NCBI GenBank assembly: GCA_036346395.1
Contig: CM070594.1
Location: 19,315,385-19,379,384 of the forward strand
DNA length: 64,000 bases
Origin: Hsuehochloa calcarea
Taxonomy: Eukaryota; Streptophyta; Magnoliopsida; Poales; Poaceae
Direction of reading: 5' to 3'
Shown one piece after another: positions 56,646 to 64,000 of this stretch. Both the position numbers and the translations under genes were made by a program. Within the stretch, counting starts at the first letter, position 1, and every line of letters begins with the position of its first letter. The notes under the pieces are model-generated. The model was not told the origin of the DNA and made no database searches. It was given only the letters and a program-made list of their open reading frames with translations.

Positions 56646-57751
56646 GATCGGCGTGGCAGGAAAGGCAAGGGGGAGAACTGGGCATGGGAAAGGGTGCTTA
56701 CCAAGATCGCGAGGGAGGTCAGAGGACATCGAACGGCGGTGGGGGAGCTCATGGTCGGCGAAGAAGGAAGACGACGGTTCCTGCGATACAAACTAAATTT
56801 GAGTGAGGGGATCACTCCAAGGAGGTTGGGGCACGAATTGAAGTGGGTAGAAGAGGGGCTGCACTGGTGCGGCGAGAACCGAAGGAGGCGCGCTCGGGCT
56901 TCGGGCAACCACAGCGACAAGAGCGAGAGTGGGGGGGGGCGGCTCGGAGAAGAAAGGGGGCTACTAGGGCTCTTCTCTAGTGGCACTTACGAGAAGTGAA
57001 GGGGAGACTAGGGGAGCAACAAGAGGGGGCTCATGGATTCTTATAGCCGAAGTGGGGGGGGGGGGCGGGAGGAAGGGCCGTCAGCGACTCAGAGGCGCGC
57101 GGGTTCTCGAGGCGGTCGTGGTATGGCGCTCTAGTTGGAGAGGACGGGGCAGACGTGCACATCGGGGTGGTGACGGGAGCGACGACTTGGGTAGGCGAAG
57201 CAGGTGGTGGGGGCGACACGAGCTGGCGCTGGCGATGAGATGGGGCGACGAAGGGCACCGGAGTCAAGGGCAGGTAGAGGGGAACAGGTGGCGGCGTGCA
57301 CGGCGCAGGGCGCTGACGGGAGCAACGTGGGGAGGTGAGTGCGGCGACAACTTGGGTGGCCGAAGCAGGTGGATGCGGCAGAGAGACGGGAGCAGACGGC
57401 GAGCAGGTGATGGTAGGGTGCTGGTGTCACGGCACAGCGAGGATAGGTGTTGGTGACGGGCAAGACACGACAGGGCAAGGAAGGTCACCGGAGCAGGTGG
57501 CATTGCGGCGAGTGACCAGACGGGGTAGAGGCAGGTGAGCTGGGGCGGGGCACGCGCATGAGTCAAAGGGAGCATGTGGGGGAGTTGACGGGGGCGGCAG
57601 AGAGCCAGAGGTGGCGACGGGGCGACTCAGGGGCTGAGCCGGGAGGAAAGAAGGGACAAGGGGAGGCTTGGCCTGTGGGCCGAAGTAGAAGGGGGAGATG
57701 GCCGGGGATAAAAGGAGAGGAGGAGGTGGGCTGAGCCTAGGAGGAAGGATG

Positions 57752-59096
57752 TGTAACACCCCAGCCCAACATTGAGCCTGGAATGCCACTAAACTACTAT
57801 AACCATCTAATTTACATCAACTTACTATAAAATTTCAGCAAGCATAACAACATTAAAACCCATCCACGGGTCGCATTAACACAAGCATAACACTATGACA
57901 ATCATAGATAAATTAGACCTAGGAGCATAGCAAAATAATTAACCAAGATTAACATAAACCAAGCATCTATGGTTATTCATTACCATCATGTCCTAGACAT
58001 AAATATTCGTGTTATTCTAAAAGTTTCTCATGTCCAATGAATCAAATAATTGGGTGAAGTGCATGATTCCAAGTGTGCTAGCCCTTCCCGAGTAAAACAT
58101 CATCACTGGTCACCTAAAAACAACAATAGAGCAAGAATGAGTCCAAGACTCAAAGAAATACATAATAAAGCCATAAACAATAGTTTATTAACCATAATTA
58201 AAGTTATCATCATCATCCATTTAGTTAATGCCATTGTCATTCTCAAACAAACAAGCCATATTCCATATAGGTAAAGTTGCACAATTTAACAATTTACTTA
58301 GATATGCGAATGCACCAACATGCTCATGCTCATATGCATCTCATCAGCTGATACCGGGATAGCGGAGTGTTCACCCGTCGATGACACACTCTATCCTTCA
58401 CTCCCGTGAAGTCCCCACCAAAGTAGGATTTTATCTAGAGCTCTCCTGACTAGTCATGTATCTTTCTCACCGACCTCACCGAATAGTTACATGACTTTCT
58501 CACCGACTGCTCATGCAACCCTTGTCATGATGAATGTAAATGATGCGACATCTTTATTTATTCATCAACATAGTCCATCTCATTAACTCAATATCTCCTC
58601 CTCATTATCTCAATATCATAATCTCATTACCATAATCTCATTCACTCAAGGTCATCAATATCATGTATAAGAATAAGTGAACAAAAGCATAATAAATAGC
58701 ATGATAAGTAATAACAATGATCATGGTGAACAACCCATTGTTCACCACTCTACCATGTACTTGCCTTCCGCTACCGTGGACGAGTTAGGAGGCAACGACG
58801 AATTTTTCCACTCCTCGCCCCACCGCCCAAATCGATGAACAAAAGCGTGCGCAGGGAAGGTGGAAGTGGCGGCTCCAAGTGGGGAAAGGGGAAAAGAGGA
58901 GTGGGGCTAGGTTTTGGGGTGGGGTTCCCCCTTATGGCCGACCAAACACATGGGCTTCCCCACGGGCATGCCCATGCCCAAAGTTGTCGAATAAAAGTGG
59001 AAAACCCCCTATTTTTCTCAGAATTTCTATTCCTTTCTTTGCATTTTTCTTCTCCGACTGAATCTCTAATTACCGATCCATTTCCGGGGTATTACA
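57752..59096 (-). repeat. 3' LTR of the non-autonomous element (1345 bp)
   Basis: The plus strand runs from TGTAACACCCC to GGGGTATTACA. The segment from about 57764 recurs almost unchanged from about 63122 to the window end, differing by a few single bases and short indels. Confidence 0.88.
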
Positions 59097-59100
59097 TTCT

Positions 59101-59108
59101 ACCCCCCT
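59101..59108 (-). other. Polypurine tract of the non-autonomous element
   Basis: The minus strand reads AAGGGGGGT, then AGAA, then the LTR start TGTAAT. Confidence 0.8.
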
Positions 59109-59112
59109 TAAC

Positions 59113-59132
59113 AGAATTCGACCCCGAATTCT
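59113..59132 (-). other. Perfect hairpin upstream of the polypurine tract
   Basis: The minus strand reads AGAATTCG, loop GGGT, CGAATTCT: an 8-bp stem three bases before AAGGGGGG. Same place and loop type as 50946-50964 but with a different stem sequence. Confidence 0.8.
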
Positions 59133-62100
59133 ACCAATGAAACGAATACACGATTAAAAATATCACAGAATTGCAATTAACGAATTAGCACATATCAGAA
59201 ACAAACATGTCTAAATACTACTCGCACATGCGAGATTCTAGCCCTGAAGTGGCCTCTCTTTCGGACTAGAGAAACCACAACACAAAAATGTAACACGATG
59301 ACTGACCTAACGCTCAACCTGAACTTTCTAGGTTCACTCATTAGAAGAGGATCGAAGGTAAGACCTTACTTGACGGTCAACGTCTTTTACTAAATCTCAA
59401 ACTTTGAATGGCTCAGCTGCTCACTCAGCCCAGAATACAACAGACGTTGTGTACTTCGCGAATGAACCCAAGACGGACAAAACGATATGCTAACTTCCCA
59501 ATTTCTGCAAGTTTCGGGAACGAAGAGAATCCAATTGGAAATAGAGAGTCCTCATCGCATCCACGCAATGCTAACTCTCCACCAAAAAAGGTAAAATCCC
59601 AAAATTTGACATTTCAACACGAAAACAAATCTATTTTCTAAATAGGCAGTTTAGGAATGAACATCACGACAGCTAAAGAAGAAACCACGCGAATGCCCAA
59701 ATTAAATACTTCTTTTGGTTTGTCTGAATTAAAATGAATCATACATGCCAACACAACGCCAACTCAGATTATGGAAACAACAACAACAACACATAACTCA
59801 AACGAAATCAGAGAACGCTTCACTAACCGAGAAACATCCATTTCCTCGCTTTCCTTTAGGAGTAAAACTTCTCTCGAACCTTGGAATTAGAATTCATCGC
59901 ATACCACATGAGCTAAAACCTTTTAATTGAACATCCTCAAATTATGCTCAAACTAAAATACATCATTAACACCATTGTGAAGAGGCTCCATTGAATCCTC
60001 CAATTACTCTAGGCATCTCATTCTACTAATCAACATTAATTTGATTGAAGGTACCCAAAGCGCCACAAAATAGATCCCACACAGTCACATTACCTCTACT
60101 TTTCAAGAACAACTCAGAATCCTCAGTACACACGCTCATGTACTACATCAGAAAGATTATATCAATGATCATTCCACTGCTCAGAAAACTCTATTATTCC
60201 ACTTTCTTTACACACACTCATTGTGTGACCAAAGGTCTAGCATAAAAATGTAAAGCCCAGATTCAACCTCTAAGACTCTTACAATGAACTTACGTATACT
60301 TGATAGGAAATTTTTGATCGGATAACTAAAATTCCCGAATCCAAACAATATCCTCAATCATTAATATCAACATTCCTCACTAATCAAGTAATCGCCTAAT
60401 GTGATTAGCTTCACCAAACTTGAACCCACTAAACCACACTATTCCATTTCACCCACACGACGCAACATACACATTCGCAAGACTCTAACTAATTGACCAA
60501 GTTCCAAACTTTTGAATATTTCAATATTCCACCGACATGAACAAGGGTTCTTGAATTACAATTCACTATTGGTTTTACTAGTTGTAACAACATAATTAGT
60601 TTTACCTCAACGACCATCATTGCTTTTGGATCCAATTCTCTACAAGATCTACATCACAAAATCAATTCTTCCTCCAATGCTCTTGAAATAACGACAACAT
60701 CAGTCTCACATCAACATATACTTGACCACTACTAACCGGATGCCATCAGATACCCCATAAGGTTTTGTAAAACAAATTGATGAAGTGGCAAATAAAATAT
60801 ATTTTTTTCAAAGACCTAAAAAAATATTTTCTTTTCATAACAAACATAAGACCGGAGAAATAGACAAATAACAAGGATCTCGGAAAAGCAAAAGTGGAGA
60901 CCACAATTGAGGGCACAAGTCCCACAAAAAGAGAATATGAAATCTCAAATAAAACAAAGCACCACTTTTGAAAATCGAGAAACTCCTATGGGGCAAAAAC
61001 AGAAAGTTTAGGCACACTTCAAGTAAATCATGAGTTACAAAACTTGACTTGATCTCGAATAATTCTACTTCACTCTTTCTTTAACAAAAAAGTAATTTTT
61101 TTATTATAACGTCATGTTGCCCACTCAAACAAGAAAAGTTGTAAGACCAAATCACATGAATCACTTAAGAACCAATAAAGCTTTCCAACAGGCCACTTGC
61201 TCAATCCAATCCCACTACTACATAAACCATGAACTACAAAAGATCACGGATGCAAAACTTGAAAATTTTCATTTGAGCGATACCACGAGTGACGATCAAA
61301 TTACGTTCTTTTTATAAGAATCGACAACACACTACCAATCTATTGTTGATAATCTTACTAACATCCGAATAATACACTCGTTAACGAAAATTCATCATAG
61401 TCTACCCTTCCATTGTACAGCTCTCTAAAAACTCACCAAATTGTTTCATACTACTTTATCATCTCGTCCTCAAATCGAGAGTCCACCAAAAGCTTACAAA
61501 CTACTACAACAACAACTTTATTTTAGCAGAGATCTACTACACAAATCAAAATGTTATACCAAAACCCTTTTATTAGGGACATGCTATCGTCTAACAATTC
61601 CAATATCATGAAAGCATAGGCCACCAATTAAATCCCACAGTTCAACTCTTATAGATGATCAACACCAAACGTCGACACACAATTGTTGCACTCCAACCAC
61701 TGTTGCTATCAACTGGCTTCATCAAGAAATCTAGATGCTAACTACTTTCCTTTTCAAATCACATGAACAATCACAAATACATGTTCAACTGTCCATCCTC
61801 ATATTCATATTTCGGTGCAAAATCCCGACAAAACTTCCAAAATCATAGCCTTCCATCGATCAAAAAAGTCTCAACAACTCTGCAACCAAATTCGTCCAAT
61901 TATTCTAGTTAAAATAACTATCTAGAAACTCCTTCCATAATATAAAATCATCTAGTATCTACAGATAAGATAACTTCAATACTAATATCCACTATGGTAA
62001 TAATCTAGCATCTCCCCAACTTTTCCTTCCCACACAGTAAGATTAATCCACTGAGACCAACTAATCCAACAAGTTTAGCAAAACTAAATAATTTTAATGA

Positions 62101-63094
62101 TCATACCACCATCAATGTTCTACAATTCTTAATAACTCCTTTTAATCCAATTAGGTATAGCCATACTATTAATCATAGTTCATCAAGAATTACCACATGA
62201 CACCATCAAGTTAATCAACTTTCCTTCCAAGGTTCTTGGTTAAGATTGATTATACACCACACTATGCACTCCAACTTGATAACCCATACCATATCCATTA
62301 ATTTATTTAATTACAACCTTTAACTTAACCACAACAAGACATCGCTAAAGGGTTTTAATATTTTCTTTTATAACAGAGAAGCATTCAACTTCAATACTCA
62401 AAATACCCAAAAGAAATACATTGGGTCAAAGCTTCCACATGTTAAAGGACTTGAAAAAGAAAACTTTCGTTATCCAAAATACCAAGCTAACAAATGAGTC
62501 ATTTTTTTTCCCAACAAGAAAGGCAGATCTCTCGTGAAAAGATCAACATTGCAAATTAACGACGTTCACAAGAAACAACAACAGATCAACAGTCAGGAGA
62601 ACAAATAATAACTTAATAGAACCAACAAAGACCAATGAAAATACATCAACTCCATTGTAAATACTATAACAGGAATAATCAAATTCAAACTCAAGGAAGA
62701 AAATAACTTTTCTAAAGAAACATAACATCAACACCTGTAACTAAGTTACCCGATGTAAACACTTCACCACTATCATACAACCAACGGTGATATAACTTGG
62801 CCATGCCTATGGCCACAACCACAATCTCTACCTCTCGACTAGAATGACCCATAGCAATCACATAATCAAATCATAAGTAGTCAGAACCAATTCATAACAT
62901 AAATCATCAATACAACATAACGGAAGCGTAAATGCGATACTCATCCCATTCCCATCCTCATCGCACCAAAGTGTGTCAAAATTTTAAGTTAATTAACCAT
63001 TATCAAATTTTGGTTTATTTTACAAGTCCTAAAACAAGTTTTAGCAATTTTAGGTTAATCGAGTTATTAATCTATTCACCACGGACTCAAGCCC
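59133..63094 (-). other. Non-coding interior of the non-autonomous element
   Basis: AT-rich, with no protease, RT, integrase or Gag motif on either strand by eye. Longest ORFs are 60-77 codons and look random. No strong internal repeats noticed. Confidence 0.7.
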
Positions 63095-63106
63095 GCTCGA
63101 TACTAA
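63095..63106 (-). other. Primer-binding-like site of the non-autonomous element
   Basis: The minus strand reads TTAGTATCGAGC beside the 5' LTR end. It resembles the initiator-Met complement with two changes and the same missing base seen at 837-848 and 45720-45731. Confidence 0.6.
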
Positions 63107-63107
63107 T

Positions 63108-64000
63108 CAGAACACCTCACCCAACAATGAGCCCGGAATGCCACTAAACTACTATAACCATCTAATTTACATCAACTTACTATAAAATTTCAGCAAGCAT
63201 AACAACATTAAAACCCATCCACGGGTCGCATTAACACAAGCATAACACTATGACAATCATAGATAAATTAGACCTAGGAGCATAGCAAAATAATTAACCA
63301 AGATTAACATAAACCAAGCATCTATGGTTATTCATTACCATCATGTCCTAGACATAAATATTCGTGTTATTCTAAAAGTTTCTCATGTCCAATGAATCAA
63401 ATAATTGGGTGAAGTGCATGATTCCAAGTGTGCTAGCCCTTCCCGAGTAAAACATCATCACTGATCACCTAAAAACAACAATAGAGCAAGAATGAGTCCA
63501 AGACTCAAGAATACATAATAAAGCCATAAACAATAGTTTATTAACCATAATTAAAGTTATCATCATCATCCATTTAGTTAATGCCATTGTCATTCTCAAA
63601 CAAACAAGCCATATTCCATATAGGTAAAGTTGCACAATTTAACAGTTTACTTAGATATGCGAATGCACCAACATGCTCATGCTCATATGCATCTCATCAA
63701 CTGATACCGGTATAGCGGAGTGTTCACCCGTCGATGACACACTCTATCCTTCACTCCCGTGAAGTCCCCACCAAAGTAGGATTTTATCTAGAGCTCTCCG
63801 GACTAGTCATGTATCTTTCTCACCGACCTCACCTGAATAGTTACATGACTTTCTCACCGACCTGGCTCATGCAACCCTTGTCATGATGAATGTAAATGAT
63901 GCGACATCTTTATTTATTCATCAACATAGTCCATCTCATTAACTCAATATCTCCTCCTCATTATCTCAATATCATAATCTCATTACCATAATCTCATTCA
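63108..64000 (-). repeat. 5' LTR of the non-autonomous element (partial)
   Basis: It matches 57752 onward. The first bases are altered (CAGAACACC here, TGTAACACC there). It is truncated by the window end; about 450 bases are missing. Confidence 0.88.

Larger units (their letters stand above)
55117..57751 (-). repeat. Old minus-strand LTR-like sequence, 5' part
   Basis: This continues the LTR-like sequence broken at 41585. On the minus strand, from the right: a TATA-like TTTTATCC near 57710, a C/T-rich leader, then a GGTAAGCACCC donor-like site (56692-56702), tandem arrays and AT-rich sequence. Together with 40540-41585 it would make an LTR of about 3.7 kb, similar in size and layout to the Tekay-like LTR. 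ORFs across it (for example 56474-56986 minus) are products of biased composition. No internal region is visible, so it may be a solo LTR or belong to sequence beyond the next element. Confidence 0.45.
57752..64000 (-). mobile_element. Non-autonomous LTR retrotransposon, minus strand (5' LTR cut by window end)
   Basis: The 3' LTR is 57752-59096, the interior 59097-63107, and the 5' LTR starts about 63108 and runs off the window. On the minus strand the LTR begins TGTAATACCCCGG directly after a GGGGGG polypurine tract. A primer-like site follows the 5' LTR. The two LTRs are nearly identical over the 890 bases available. The 4 kb interior has no ORF above about 70 codons with any family motif. 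Structure fits a LARD-like element moved by proteins of another element, probably a Gypsy. Confidence 0.8.

Noticed and set aside
56170..56986. Long minus-strand ORFs (133 and 170 codons) over the tandem arrays
   Set aside because: The frames are kept open by the 57-bp repeat period and biased composition. The peptide is a simple repeat with no domain.

Overview
The window is repeat-rich plant nuclear DNA, almost certainly from a grass and plausibly Oryza or a close relative. The evidence is the complement of elements: Sirevirus-type Ty1/copia elements, a Tekay-like chromovirus, a CACTA (En/Spm) relic with an Ulp1-type protease, TRIM-like mini-retrotransposons and a captured host-gene fragment with a GT-AG intron. 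I see no intact host gene, rRNA, tRNA or CRISPR array. The species guess is an inference.

Layout. (1) 1-9944: Sirevirus A, plus strand, its 5' LTR cut by the window start, with degraded gag-pol and a 1.8 kb non-coding tail. (2) 9985-13815: a decayed CACTA ORF, split at 12447-13542 by a solo Sirevirus-type LTR. (3) 13816-24108: low-gene sequence with two TRIM-like elements, a 1.8 kb long inverted repeat (17131-18938), a pyrimidine-rich stretch, and two exons resembling a plant 5'-3' exonuclease gene (20488-21191). (4) 24109-39069: a small Ale/Retrofit-like copia element, broken inside its reverse-transcriptase region by Sirevirus B (27297-38240, minus strand, target duplication GGCTT). (5) About 40540-57751: an old minus-strand LTR-like sequence with tandem arrays, broken by a 13.5 kb Tekay-like Gypsy element (41586-55116, target duplication TTTTT, 4.1 kb LTRs). 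(6) 57752 to the end: a minus-strand LTR retrotransposon whose 4 kb interior has no recognisable coding sequence. Its 5' LTR runs off the window.

How the parts relate. The two Sireviruses belong to one family and face opposite ways. Both LTR sets, the solo LTR and a segment inside gag-pol carry clusters of the near-palindrome GGTC-N-GACC. The Tekay-like element and the non-autonomous element are unrelated over most of their length. Both nevertheless carry an 8-bp perfect hairpin with a G-rich loop a few bases before the polypurine tract, with different stem sequences. The insertion order can be read directly: Ale-like before Sirevirus B, CACTA before the solo LTR, old LTR before the Tekay-like element.

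Caution on data quality. Paired LTRs of the young elements match almost perfectly in AT-rich parts but differ by many short indels in GC-rich parts. This looks more like sequencing or consensus error than ageing, so many frameshifts described below may not be real.
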